Source: Prostheceraeus crozeri
Lineage: Eukaryota > Platyhelminthes > Polycladida > Euryleptidae
Direction of reading: 5' to 3'
NCBI GenBank assembly: GCA_907163375.1
Contig: CAJQUW010012687.1
Span: 124,001-188,000, forward strand
Length of the DNA: 64,000 nucleotides
In this document: one piece after another, positions 12,569 through 23,269 of the stretch
How positions within the stretch are numbered: the first letter of the stretch is position 1
Layout: every line of letters begins with the position of its first letter
The notes under the pieces: generated by a model
Databases searched by the model: none
What the model was told of the DNA's origin: nothing
Seen by the model: the letters and a program-made list of their open reading frames with translations, nothing else
Program-made: the position numbers and the translations under genes

Positions 12569-15558
12569 CTACATGCAATCACTACACTTTACCACATCAG
12601 ATGAATGTGTTTTGCAGATAGGAACAGCGCAAATATCACATGTTCGTGTTGTTTTGTGATCGACACTCCTTGGGCAAATATTGCACCGTCTCTTCAGTGG
12701 TCGCGTTCTCGGCTGTTGTTGAGACGAGGAGTTCATACCTGCAACAACTGTCCTATATCCTAGCAGTTTTATAGCCATTCGAGTTTGTGGATTCAATCTG
12801 TGTGTAGACCTCCGGCGAATTTGCGTCCACAGGTTCATATCCACATTGGAGAAGGAATTCTGTTCGAAATGACGCTGCATTTTCTGGCGGTTGGAGTGTA
12901 CGAAAAATAATAGATGCGTTTAGAAGGGCCACATCAATCATATTGCAGAAAAACGAATACGTCCACCTCCTGCATTTTCTCTTACATGTGGATATTCTCA
13001 CCATGTGGTCTGCAGCATCCACACCGGATTTTGTGGTATTGTATGAAGATATTATCTCAGGGAGCCCATCTTCATTGTTGTATGCGTAGATGTGCATTGT
13101 AGAAATAAGGATCACGAGAGATCTGCCTTTATCCCAGTAACATACCATTAGAAGATCTCCAGATTTGAAGTAAGAGGCCGATTTCTTTTGACGACTGCTC
13201 AGGTCTTTGGCTTTTGGCGGAATGCCGCGTCGATTCGAACGCATTGTTCCAACTAATGTTGTATCTCTCTCATTCAACTTTTCAGCGACCTCGCAACTAG
13301 TAAACCAGTTGTCGCACGTCACATTGTAGCCTTTGTCGAGGAATGGTTTGACGAGGTCCATTGTGAACGCTTCAGTAACTGGCATGCCTTCTTTCTCTTC
13401 AACAGAAAGACTCTTTTCTCCAATATATGGGATGCCTTTCAAAAAATAACCTGTATCAGCTTCACAGGACCACAGGATCTTTATCCCGTACTTCCCTGGT
13501 TTGGAAGCGATGTACTGCCTGAATGCAACATGTCCGTGGAATCCAAGTAGTTGTTCATCCACTGTTATGAAAGGTTTTGGAGTATAGAATTGAAGCAGCC
13601 TTTCCGAAAGAAGTTTCCACACATGCCTCGTCGGAGAGAGAGGATCAGCAGCATCTCGCTTTGTGTGATCATCGAAACGAAAGAAATGCTTTATTGAAAG
13701 GAAGCGTTCCAAGCTCATAGTGGCACGACACACTGGCGGTCCGTCACGTTGTGCCCAGAGAGACTCGACATTTCTGAAGTTCTCTTTTAAAGCTCCACAT
13801 ATAATGTGCAAACCAATAAGGCACTCCATTTCTTCGCGTGTCATCTGTTTCTAGCTCCTACGAAGACTGCTACTCTGATTGTAAGCTGAAATAACTCTTC
13901 TAGCTTCAAGATTGCTAAATCGAACAGCGTCGTTGATTATATCGTTGAAATAGAACAAAAATGCCTGTCTTGGAGTGGTTGGATTTATTCCAGGTCTGAC
14001 ACCAGGGTTGGCATAGCAAACGTTTCTCCTTGGTGCACGTCCTTCTCTTGCTCCTGTCTCAATTTCTGTCCATCTCCTCAGTGATCGAGAGGTCAAACTT
14101 TCGTCGAGATCCTGCAAAGGAAATAATCAAGTTGTAGCTGGCACAAGTACGATGATGATTATACATAACAATTGATATATGCAAAGGATGCGTACAGAAT
14201 GCAAGGATATACGATATAGTGTTATACTTCTGTTATACGTTGTCCTTTGCTTTTTATGAGTCAAAGAGTACATACCGAATGGGTACATTGACCCTTTTTA
14301 GACAACTCCCCAGTGGGAAAAATGCCAATACTATGCCGGCATTATATCGGCATCTTGGCATAAATGAGCATTTACTCAAAATAAGACGAAAAAAGCAAAA
14401 TTTGAGATCCCGAACGTACAATCATGTTGAGACCATCTCCTACATATGTTATGAGACAAATCGTGGATGGCAGAGGGGTGGCATTTTCAGGGCATGGAGA
14501 TGCCGAAGCTTTTTCATGGCACATGTATGCGCCAAAATTGCGAATGACATGGAATTGATGCCACTATGCTCCAATGATGCCATAAATTGGCATAGATCTC
14601 GCAAAAAATAGCGTGTTCTCGCCCCATTAGTACCGACACGTCATGTATTTGAAGGACACGATTGAAATCGAGGAAGTAGAAATGCTTTCCAAATATCTTT
14701 CATGCGTATCGCTTTGGTAATGCTTATCGTCATTACAGATATTTCATTGCGAAGTACTTTATATATAAAATGTGCTATATCTATAGGCTCTACACGCAAC
14801 ACACTGAAACTTGCTTTTATACAATTGAACTTCTGACCACTATTTGGTATTTTTGTTCGTTCAATAAATCAACAAAGATTGCAATGAAGTGGAACTGTAC
14901 CGTGTGTACGCATACCGTTACTCGGCCTACAATTACAGTTGCATCATATAGATTATTATCGTTGGACAGAAAATCATGTACTCCGGTGTGCCTGTGACCT
15001 TAGAAAAAAATATTCTAAGATGTAGTAGTCTTTCTATGTACAGTTTCATTATACATAACTACCGTGAATTAGACTTTGTGTAGGCTGTCCATATACGTGT
15101 GAGAAAAACATAACTATCAGATCTATCGAAATTATTCTTACAATTGTATATGCCTAGTATATTCCTTTACATACACTAAACTAAATATAGAATGTCGCAC
15201 TTTCATATTGCAGACAATAGAAAGTGCGACATTCATTACCGTATTCGGTATTCGTTTTAGTGTATCATAATAAATGGCAAAATCAGAATCTAAAAACATT
15301 CGTACATACCGGTTCTGATTCAGACTCTCCCTCTGAATCCTCGGATAAGCGATGTAAATAATCTTCATCTAAGATATCATCTTCATCTTGTTCGACAATG
15401 TCCAACTGATCATCTTCATCTGTAACTTCGGAATCCACGTCATCAACACAATCTTCGTTTGCTATAATCTCTTGTACATCAATCCCATGGTCTTCGCTAT
15501 AAGAGAACAAACTTCTAGTTGCTTCGATCGCAGCAGAGCGTCTAGGTCTAGATGCCAT
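12569..15558 (-). pseudogene. piggyBac transposase gene, two exons, lightly broken
   Basis: Cut-and-paste transposase that acts at TTAA sites. Exon 1 (15,558-15,310) starts at ATG and encodes 83 residues rich in Asp/Glu, like piggyBac N-termini. Its GTATGT donor, a 1,198-bp intron and a TTTGCAG acceptor join it in phase to exon 2 (14,111 down). Exon 2 shows the DDD core: VDEQLLGF, TCDNWFTS and SGVDAADHM hold the three family aspartates. The C-terminal cysteine-rich finger (CNICPR, CDICAVPICKTH) lies at about 12,580-12,680. Two faults are visible: an in-frame TAG at 13,851-13,853 ahead of the core, and a frame change near 12.80-12.84 kb before the cysteine-rich tail. It is otherwise close to full length, so it decayed recently. 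Confidence 0.85.
15190..15234. repeat. Perfect 15-bp stem-loop inside the piggyBac intron
   Basis: GAATGTCGCACTTTC and its exact reverse complement are separated by 15 nt. It sits in the 1,198-bp intron. No coding role is seen; it may be a small foldback or MITE remnant. Confidence 0.8.
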
Positions 15559-15609
15559 ATCAATTGTGATGAACTACTGTGCATATAACAATACACATAA
15601 TGAATACAC

Positions 15610-16890
15610 ATGCAGATGTGGTTCGTGAATTTTTTTCATCTCGAACCAATGAGTGAAGCATTTTGCAGCAGCATCAGGCGTGATCGATTACTTAGCGAAT
15701 ATTTTGATGTCAAGAAGTTAGTTTTCAAAAAAAATTGGACAGAATGTTGTGGTGCAGTCCCAATCATATCCAGAAACTGTCTGCAAAGAGAGAGAACTTG
15801 ACAAATCTCATTCTGCAATAAAAATATTCATCGACGGTGGCGGAGGCTTTCTTAAGATGTCACTGACAATTTCAGACTCGTTTCAACAGACATCCTCGGA
15901 TTACTTGCACACTGGTGTTAAGAAATTAGTGGTCGTATCACTTGCTCCAAATCTTCAGCAATTAGATTATTCCAACGTTTTGAAGCTATGGGCTACATCA
16001 GATCTTCATTCGCTCACTTGTAGCGACGACATGAATATTACAATAGCTTGTGATTTGATGCTTGAATTGTCTATTGTGTCTAATGAGCCATGAGCTACAT
16101 ACCCATGTTGCTGGTGCAACTCGAGCAAAGATTCTCTGATAGAAAAAGGACAAACAATAACTTTCCAATCTCTGAAAGAAAATTATTGGGAATTCCACGA
16201 AGATGATATTTGAAAGTGTGATTCATCCCTCGAATGAAACCGAATAATCCTGATACTCCCATGCCATTGATGCTACCTCCCCCTGAATTGCATTTGCTCA
16301 CAGGACTCTTTGGTACAATGTTTGAAGCGATCCTACGGATTTGGCCTCAAGCTGATGCTTGGTTCCATAAATGCCATATTCGAAGAAACTCACAGCATGG
16401 AGGAAGTTTTACGAGTAATTCCTGCATGCAGCTCTTGAACAAAATTGACGCTCTTGCAGCCATGAGTCCCATCACCTGTCTTCCACATGTCAGAGCTTTA
16501 CGCTGCTTTCTTGAGGTAAGAACACTTTGTTATGTATTTTTCCATCAATAATTCATTATAATCAATTCATTTCAGGTTGTCAACGCTTGTTATGGAACAA
16601 GGCTACATCGAAATTTCAGACACAAGATCGATCTGTTTGCCGAATCGTATAAGGATCTCAACATCAGGGTAACCCCAAATATTCACACAGTTATAAATCA
16701 TGTGAGAGTCTTGTGATACGACAAATACTGGATTGGGCGAGTGGTCAGAACAAAGCGGAGAAGCAGCATTACGATTTCCTCAAAGTCTGGGAAACTTACA
16801 GAAGAAGGTCACCAGCCATGATGAATATGCATCAAGATTGTGTAGGGCTGTGTGCACTTACAACGGACGTCATGTGAAGTGACCTATCAA
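15610..16890 (+). pseudogene. Relic of an unnamed, probably transposon-borne gene family
   Basis: I recognise a multi-segment protein pattern from uncharacterised invertebrate proteins but cannot give it a family name. Segments in order: RLLSEYFDVKKLVFK (about 15.68 kb); KIFIDGGGGFLKMSL (15.82 kb); a cysteine pair in YPCCWCN (16.10 kb); PPPELHLLTGLFG and then HIRRNSQHGGSF (16.27-16.42 kb); after a GTAAGA...TTTCAG intron at about 16,515-16,575, VVNACYG, IRVTPNIHTVINHV and finally KQHYDFLKVWETY and VCTYNGRHV. The intron joins the frame exactly (FLEV then VNACYG). Several frame changes and stops show it is dead. The acidic and histidine-rich conserved patches suggest an enzyme, possibly a DDE-type transposase, but the fold is not established. 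Its position between the inverted arms at 276 and 17,485 suggests it belongs to that element. Confidence 0.5.
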
Positions 16891-17265
16891 GTTTTTGACC
16901 TAGTAGGTCTAGTAAGTTTTCTGCTTTTGCTATACAGCTTCGGAAGTACACGCTCCAGAATTCTATTTTCAAAAGTAATTCAGAATACACTAATCATGTT
17001 TCACTAAAATGTTTCTAACAGATGTACATGAGTCTCTAAATATCTAGGATTGTATAAAGAAATGATTCCCGCTTCTACATCAAAATCAATCAGATTGATA
17101 CTGATCAATAAATTAATTAGCTACCTATTTTTACATGCTTGCTGGAAGTGTTTAGTGAAGGATGTCAGTTGTTTTCATTAAAAGGCATTCTATAACAAAA
17201 TCAATCACACCAATCAGTCATTGCCTATATCTTCATATTGACTCACTAGCCGATATTTTGATTGC
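16891..17265. other. Noncoding DNA with a repeated 25-bp motif
   Basis: AT-rich. GGCATTCTATAACAAAATC (followed by AATCAC) occurs near 17,184 and again near 17,325, a local duplication that reaches into the right inverted-repeat arm. No gene seen. Confidence 0.5.
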
Positions 17266-17485
17266 AAAATTTGAAATCCACGTTAAATTTTAGAGTAATT
17301 ATCTATATTGCAGCATTTCTAGAGGCATTCTATAACAAAATCAATCACTACAATGAATCAGATCGATAGTGATCAAAAAATTGTCTGTATCTTTTGAACA
17401 GCTCGATAGATGATTTTCTACCTGCGAAATTCGGAATCTATGTAAAATTCTGGTCTAGAATCAACAATCCGCTTTTATGGACATT
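17266..17485 (+). repeat. Right arm of inverted repeat pair
   Basis: Inverted copy of 276-485. See the arm at 276 for the shared stretches. It ends about 50 bp before the pogo transposase frame. Confidence 0.8.
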
Positions 17486-17535
17486 TTTTCTTTCCCAAAA
17501 TGCTGATTTAGACGCACCCTATCTTCAGTGGTTGA

Positions 17536-18539
17536 ATGTCATCTGCTCACACACACACGACTATAACTAGCTTCTTTGCGTCTCCTCTGATAGGTGTTGT
17601 CATGCAAGCGTGTTCCTCTCAAAACGGAATGCTCTCCATTTGTAGTGAGGCTGCAGCCAAGATAAGCACAAGGCGTTCCTTTACAATACAGAAAAAACTT
17701 CAAACTGTCAATTTCAACAAATCCACTTCAAAGACGAATGCTGCGAAAGTTTACAAAGTCGACAAAAAGCGTAGGCCTATACGCAAATGGTGTCAACAAG
17801 GGCAAGATTTAAAGGAGAATCAACATCGGTAAATCACAAGGCAAAGCTTACCGTTATGCTCACAGCAATGGCGGACGGGCGAAAGCTTCTACCCCCTATC
17901 GTCTTCAAAGGTAAAATGATTCCCAAGGAGCTACTTAACTTCAAGGATGCAGTCGTTGCGGCATGATAATGGATGGATGAACGAATATACCACTCTCGAA
18001 TGGTTGAAACGATGCTGGGCTACGTTCTCTTTCGGACGACTTCTCGCTTGGGATGCTTTCCGAGTTCATAGAACAGGCCCTGTCAAGAAGCAGCTGAAGA
18101 TTACTCGGACTGACACAGTGGTAATTCCTGGAGGATGCACATCTATACTTCAAGCGCCGGACGTTTCTTGGAATAATACCTTTAAGGCCGCATACTTAGA
18201 AAACTATGAAAAATGGGCTCGTACAATCGGCGTGTCAGAAACAAACAAAACTGCAGAGGGAAATCCGAAACCTCCAATCAAACTCCTCATGTGCAAATGG
18301 ATAGTTGCAGTTTGGAGTTCATTGCACAAGGGCCTCATCAAAAAGTCGTTTCATGTCTGCGGATTGACTACCTCGCTGGATGGAAGTGAATAATGTAACA
18401 TTCATGCTCTGAAGGAATTGCATATTCTGGAAAGTCTGCATGATGGCAGGCAAAAGGCGACTTTCAATATTGAGATGAAGTAAGCTCCTCGGACGAAAGT
18501 ATCATAGAGTGCCAGGAAGATAGCGATGAATCGGAGTGA
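17536..18539 (+). pseudogene. pogo/Tigger-type transposase, broken
   Basis: The N-terminal helix-turn-helix DNA-binding part is visible at about 17,675-17,825 (RRSFTIQKKLQTV, AAKVYKVDKKRRPIRKW). A middle strip reads TVMLTAMADGRKLLPP and VFKGKMIPK (17,845-17,925) in another frame. The catalytic end reads NGWMNEYTTLEW and VIPGGCTSILQAPDVSWN (17,965-18,175), the pogo signature. An acidic tail ending SDESE stops at TGA 18,537-18,539. At least two frame changes and tandem stops near 17,965 make it inactive. A pogo-like right end lies at 18,823. Confidence 0.75.
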
Positions 18540-18859
18540 TAGATTCTGAACTAATGATTTTTGCTATTTTAAGTTTTTTGATAAAGAATATTGGATATTT
18601 TTTGTTTGCACATGCAGTTCTTGAATTAATGAAAATAGCCCAAAATGCTGTGCTAAAGATTAAGAACAATTCATAAGTTGTAATGGATAGAAAAAGATAT
18701 ATTTTAAAGAAAAATATTTTAAAAAATAGTAGTGTAAATAAACGCTTCTGCTCAAATGGAGGCCCCTCTTACAAAGTGGGAAATTAGTAAAAGTCCGGGG
18801 CGTCTGATAAGACGAATACGGTATTACTTCCATCTGTCCTGTTCTTCATTCGGTGATTT

Positions 18860-20770
18860 CTCAAAGCAATATACAGGAACAGCGTACGTACTCCTCAATT
18901 GCAAGATTGATTTTGTCCTTAATATACGCCAGAAAATCGAAGTTCATATATGCTTCGACAAATATGGAAATCATTCTATTAAAGACGTGAACGCAAATCT
19001 CGGCGAACTCATTCACCATAACCGGTCCAGAACAAAGCATTCGACAGAGTGGACAAAACCTGCTGACAAATTCGTCATTCAAAAGTGAACTCACGAAATT
19101 TCTTCAGACTGAATGGATTAATGAATACTATTGGCACATATGTAAAACAAGATCATGATAGCATCAAATGGTGGTGATAGTTATATGTACAAACCGGACG
19201 ATTACCATATAGCATCAATGTCACAAAACCGGATCATCTGCAAGGGGATCACGACGAAGCCGTTGCATTGTTAACATTTCATGAACGGCCACATCATTGT
19301 GAGATCGTCGGACACGGAGGGTTTCATCATTCTTCTCGGAACGCAGCGCAGGATTCAAGAGGCTTCGCGGCAGAGAAATGTCATGGTGGATTGCAGGATT
19401 AACAACAATGGGCGTTACATAAATATCTCGCGAATCTTTCGAATACTTGAAGAACGAAAGTCAGAACTTGTTGAGTAGGGAGTCAAGCGGTTAATTATAA
19501 ATTAACCGGTTAACCGACGAGAAATTAACCGGTTAACCGATGTAATACTAGTAATAGATGTTTTTCAATTCCATGTGACTATACAAGGCTTATATAGTCG
19601 CACTGAGTATAGTGTATGAGTATATGCATGTTCACCTGTTATACCAGTTGAGTAAGCTCGCTTACTTTATGGACATAAGCATTTTCTACTGATTGCTTGT
19701 AGGTCTACTTCCTTAATATTTTATTTTCAAGAATACTGTTATGTTTTAGTATACCCTCGTAAATATTTGAGTTTATTCCGTCTGGCTAACTTGAACCTAA
19801 AATCAGTTTCACGGAATGTGCCTAATTCCATGTTAATTATTCAAAATAACAAATAATAAAATCTAAATCCATTAATGATAATAATAATGTATATTTTACC
19901 ATAAAATCTGTACAAAACATTCAGTGTGAGGTACCAGTATGGTAATTCACAACTTATATAGGATGTGGCCAGATAATATAAAAACAACGGCTACACAAAG
20001 CTATCTTTAGGTTACTAATATATTTATGTTATTATTGATACATCAATATTAATATGTTGAATTCCTTGTAGATGGTCATGTGTAGAAGACTGATATCAAT
20101 TAGAATTACTTTTTCCTAATACAAGATCACTTGATATTCCTCTACTTTTAAATTACTTATAATGAGCCAAGACTTATCACAATTGATGTGGTTAGGTAAC
20201 TCATCACAAGTAACAATATACCCGGTATCATTATTCTCTATTGCTAATCAAAACATCAATCTTATCTGGAATTAAAAACTTCCTTCTTATCATAATGGAA
20301 TGGATCTTGGATGATCAGATATCAACTATTGTAACCACAAAATATACGTATAAGAGTATTTTATCAAAACAAATTGTCTGGGAAAACGAAGAAATCAGGT
20401 AGAGTTATTGTGATGCAGAAAAACGATGACTTCTGCTATTTCGAGTCTCACTCCCTTTCCAGGAAATTATTATTTGGCAATAGCTTACATCAGCAATGAG
20501 ATATTATCGAAATTGGAAAATGAAAACTAAAGCAATGTAGTTGCAATGTAGCAGAAAAGTTGGGAAAGCGTCGGTTAACCGATTAATTTTTTTTAACCGG
20601 TTAAATTCAATTAACCGGTTAACCGCTTGACTCCCTATTGTTGAGGCATTGTCGGGTTTCACGCTTTCACTGGGTGCAACTACACCTCCGCGTTCTATAG
20701 ATAAGCATTGTAAGAGGATCATGTTGTGTAATATGACATTGTCAGAAAAAGTTATGCATCCCATGGAAGC
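18860..20770 (+). pseudogene. Relic gene with SIKD and HAFTGC motifs, split by a hAT MITE
   Basis: Pieces in order are VHICFDKYGNHSIKD (about 18.94 kb), SELTKFLQTEW (19.09 kb), an EEADT-like stretch (DHDEAVALLTFHER, about 19.24 kb), IIVRSSDTEGFIILLG (19.29 kb), RYINISRI (19.41 kb), then, after the MITE, ALSGFHAFTGCNYTSAF (20.65 kb). I know this motif order from uncharacterised, often transposon-linked invertebrate proteins; the biochemical role is unknown to me. Removing the MITE and one duplication copy restores ELVE-ALSGFHAF in one frame, so the MITE arrived when this frame was still continuous. Other stops and frame changes break it elsewhere. Confidence 0.5.
19476..20637. mobile_element. 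hAT MITE with TTAACCGGTTAACCG repeats (1,162 bp)
   Basis: The ends are inverted copies of TAGGGAGTCAAGCGGTTAA. The 8 bp TTGTTGAG is duplicated exactly at 19,468-19,475 and 20,638-20,645, which is diagnostic for hAT. Near each end several TTAACCGGTTAACCG units, built on the palindrome AACCGGTT, lie in both orientations. The interior is AT-rich and has no gene. It is inserted in the relic gene at 18,860-20,770. Confidence 0.92.
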
Positions 20771-21557
20771 AACAACTACAGAAATCCAGTTAAAGCATTT
20801 TCATATACTAAAAGATAACTGACGTTTACTGATATCCAAATGTTGATATGCTTAAAATTGCTTGGTTGCTCTCACAATTATGAAAGATATGTGCCTATAT
20901 ACAGCTACATAAGAGTATGATAGGTAACACTCATCATTCTCATCTGTTTATTCATAAGCCATGTGACAGACCTACTCAAAATAATGGTTCAAGGCATCTC
21001 GAGCCGTAATCTCATGTAAAAATTATGTTTTAATGTACTTTGGAATTGATATGCGTGTACAGCATATACATTAGCTTTTTATTTCCAGTTTATGTAAGGC
21101 TACTGTGAACTCTATGTGAAATATACATTTTTACAAAAAATGTTTCTATTGTACAGATAAAAAATTCGGCAATAATATATATATTATATTCATTCTTCTT
21201 TCAAAGAAAGAAAAAACCAAAGCTCTCAATATTTTGGAAAACGATCAATCTGGAAGGTTCATTGATTTATTCATCCAAATGATAGATCCTAATACCAATA
21301 TAGACTCATTCATTTATGGAAAATCAATCAGATAAACCATTTTTAGAGGCTAAATGTATTCCGAGAATTACGATTGTATGGGTAAATCCAATTTATTCCA
21401 CAACATTTCTGTCTTTTCAACTTTGGGTCTCAGATTTCCGTGAAAATTTGCATATATACTCATTTTTTACGCTGAACACGAAAATCTTAGCGGCGACCAC
21501 ACCAAATAAAAACTTTCCATAGAAATCTAGCACTTTTAAAAAGCCATTTTTTTTACA
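20771..21557. other. Intergenic AT-rich DNA
   Basis: No gene, RNA or structured repeat seen. Confidence 0.5.
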
Positions 21558-22357
21558 TCTCGGTCAGAGGACAAATTGATCTCGGTCAGATAGATGTCGA
21601 ATAGGAAACTCTTCGGCTTCTGCATTTGGGTTGCTGATGAAACTGGGAACTTAGGATGAATGCTTGCATGCGTAAAGCGAAGTGACCAAAGTGTAATGTA
21701 TTGCATATAATGTCCGTTGACCGTGACCCACCTTGTCCTCTGACCGAGATTTTTAAGGTCTCGGTCAGAGGACAAATTGATGTCGAACAGGAAACTCTTC
21801 GGCTTCTGCATTTGGGTTCATGAGACTGCGAGAACTTTGGACGAATACTTGAACGCGCAAAACGAAGTGATCTAAATGTAATTGCATACATTATCATGTC
21901 TTTAGACCGAGACCCTTGTACTCTGACCGAGATCTTCAATTTCAACGTTGTCCTCTGACCGAGATTTTTTAGGGTCTCGGTCAGAGGACATTTTCGTGGC
22001 TTTTGGAGATTTTGAGAGGGTTAATTGATATAAACGAAAAATTTCTTTTGCATAGATGTTAAGAGCATAGATCTCGCCTATGCTGTGAAATTTCATCGAT
22101 TCCTGACAAAATTTCTGGTTTCAGCATCCATATGAAATTTTTGGGAATATTCAAATTCTCTGGTCGAAAAAACGGATAAAAATATTTTTAAATCAATATT
22201 GCACACTTGTAACGGCATCAAACTGAATTTTCTTTACGGATTTATAAACTAGCACACTAGAGGATTCGTTTGGTGCAAAACGTTTAATGGAAGAATCAAT
22301 ATTCTTCGAGAAAAGGTACCTCGGTCAGAGGACAGAAAACGTCTCGGTCAGAGGACA
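21558..22357. repeat. Array of a 16-bp motif (TCTCGGTCAGAGGACA) in both orientations
   Basis: Full or near-full copies stand at 21,558 (+), 21,735 (-), 21,759 (+), 21,950 (-), 21,975 (+), 22,319 (+) and 22,342 (+), with partial copies near 21,580, 21,904 and 21,921. Two divergent-inward pairs (21,735/21,759 and 21,950/21,975) form 15-bp perfect hairpins with 9-nt loops. Between them a unit of about 180 bp containing ACTCTTCGGCTTCTGCATTT is tandemly duplicated (from about 21,590 and 21,780). Spacing and orientation do not fit a CRISPR array. It resembles subterminal transposase-binding repeats of a non-autonomous DNA element, but I could not place ends. Confidence 0.8.
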
Positions 22358-23269
22358 TTTTTTTCATTGGACAATGGAAACCCAGTGAAAATTCAATGAT
22401 TAATATTAATTACAATATTTGAGATAGGACTATCTTAAAGAGCTGATCTTCTTCTTTCAGATGATATAAATATTAGTGGGTGCATTTAAATGTATCTAAT
22501 CGAAAATCCGTGTTGAACTGAGAGTACTGCAACTTTGGACATGCTTTTTTGGTCTTTTTTCGACAAAAAACGGCAACTTGTGAAGAAGGTCTTGGCTTTG
22601 TGACTTTTTAAAAACCATGCCATAATAGATGAGATCTTTACGGTTCGATTAAAAAAAAACTATTGAAATCGGTTCAGAAATATGGATTTTACAAATCAAA
22701 GACACATTTTCGTCAAATGTTGTGGATTAAATTGGATTTACCCGTATATGCTTACTCGCACCTGTAATGTATGAAGTATATTACACGTTTGTGTTGATAT
22801 CAACAGATGAAAGAGCCACATTCATGATAGCATTTATTGAGTAGACGATATGTTTCACTTATTATCAATCAAATCTGTTGTCAGTCAGATAAAGAATCAA
22901 TTGTAGTGCTCGCGAAACGGAAGCAATTTCACAGATTATCAGCTAGTTAATACGAAACGTAATCTAGTTCAGAATTGACTGAATTGTGCATGTGATGAAG
23001 ACTACAACCTCACAAATCCACTGCATTTTTTCTCAAGAATGTTGATCACTCGTACATAGAGTACAATGGTCTGGGACATTGATATAATCGATTCTTTTGC
23101 CTTTTTTGCATTGTTCTGATAAAATAACAAGAGAAATTGTTATTTCTTGTTTATTTCCAAATTTGTTTTATGTCGTTTTTCATCGAAGCTGGTTCATGAA
23201 TATGATACAGCGACTTTAAAACAACTTCGCAGTGGAGAACTGCAATTCAATTTCAAAAATATCGGAATA
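22358..23269. other. Intergenic AT-rich DNA
   Basis: Nothing recognised beyond homopolymer runs. Confidence 0.5.

Larger units (their letters stand above)
276..17485 (+). mobile_element. Possible long-TIR DNA element 'X', itself split by later insertions
   Basis: About 210 bp at 276-485 recurs in inverted orientation at 17,266-17,485 at roughly 85-90% identity by eye, with weaker similarity continuing some 25-35 bp outward on each side. Between the arms, after removing the hAT at 1,299-11,720 and the piggyBac region, roughly 3-3.5 kb remains, including the unnamed gene at 15,610-16,890. That layout suits a DNA transposon with long inverted ends. I found no convincing target duplication, so the arms might instead be two dispersed copies of one repeat. 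Confidence 0.35.
136..18823 (+). mobile_element. Possible pogo/Tigger element enclosing the left-hand stack
   Basis: Seen: at 136 the sequence begins TACCGTATTCGTCC and at 18,823 it ends with the inverted form GACGAATACGGTA; about 23 of the first 27 positions pair, and both ends carry TA, the pogo target duplication. A pogo-type transposase lies at 17,536-18,539, about 280 bp inside the right end. Inferred: the two ends belong to one element whose left noncoding part (136 to about 275) was separated from its gene by some 17 kb of later insertions. Without those the element would be about 1.5 kb. A TA duplication is too short to prove the pairing, so these could be ends of two family members. 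Confidence 0.4.

Noticed and set aside
14219-14611. 130-codon frame in the piggyBac intron
   Set aside because: It lies inside the intron defined by in-phase splice sites, is not recognised, and contains short inverted TGCCGGCA-type motifs instead of a domain.
276-17485. Polinton/Maverick because of the long inverted repeats and 17-kb span
   Set aside because: No polymerase B, capsid, protease or ATPase text was seen, and most of the span is later insertions.
21558-22357. CRISPR-like array
   Set aside because: Repeats are in both orientations, spacing is irregular, spacers are themselves duplicated, and the DNA is animal nuclear DNA.
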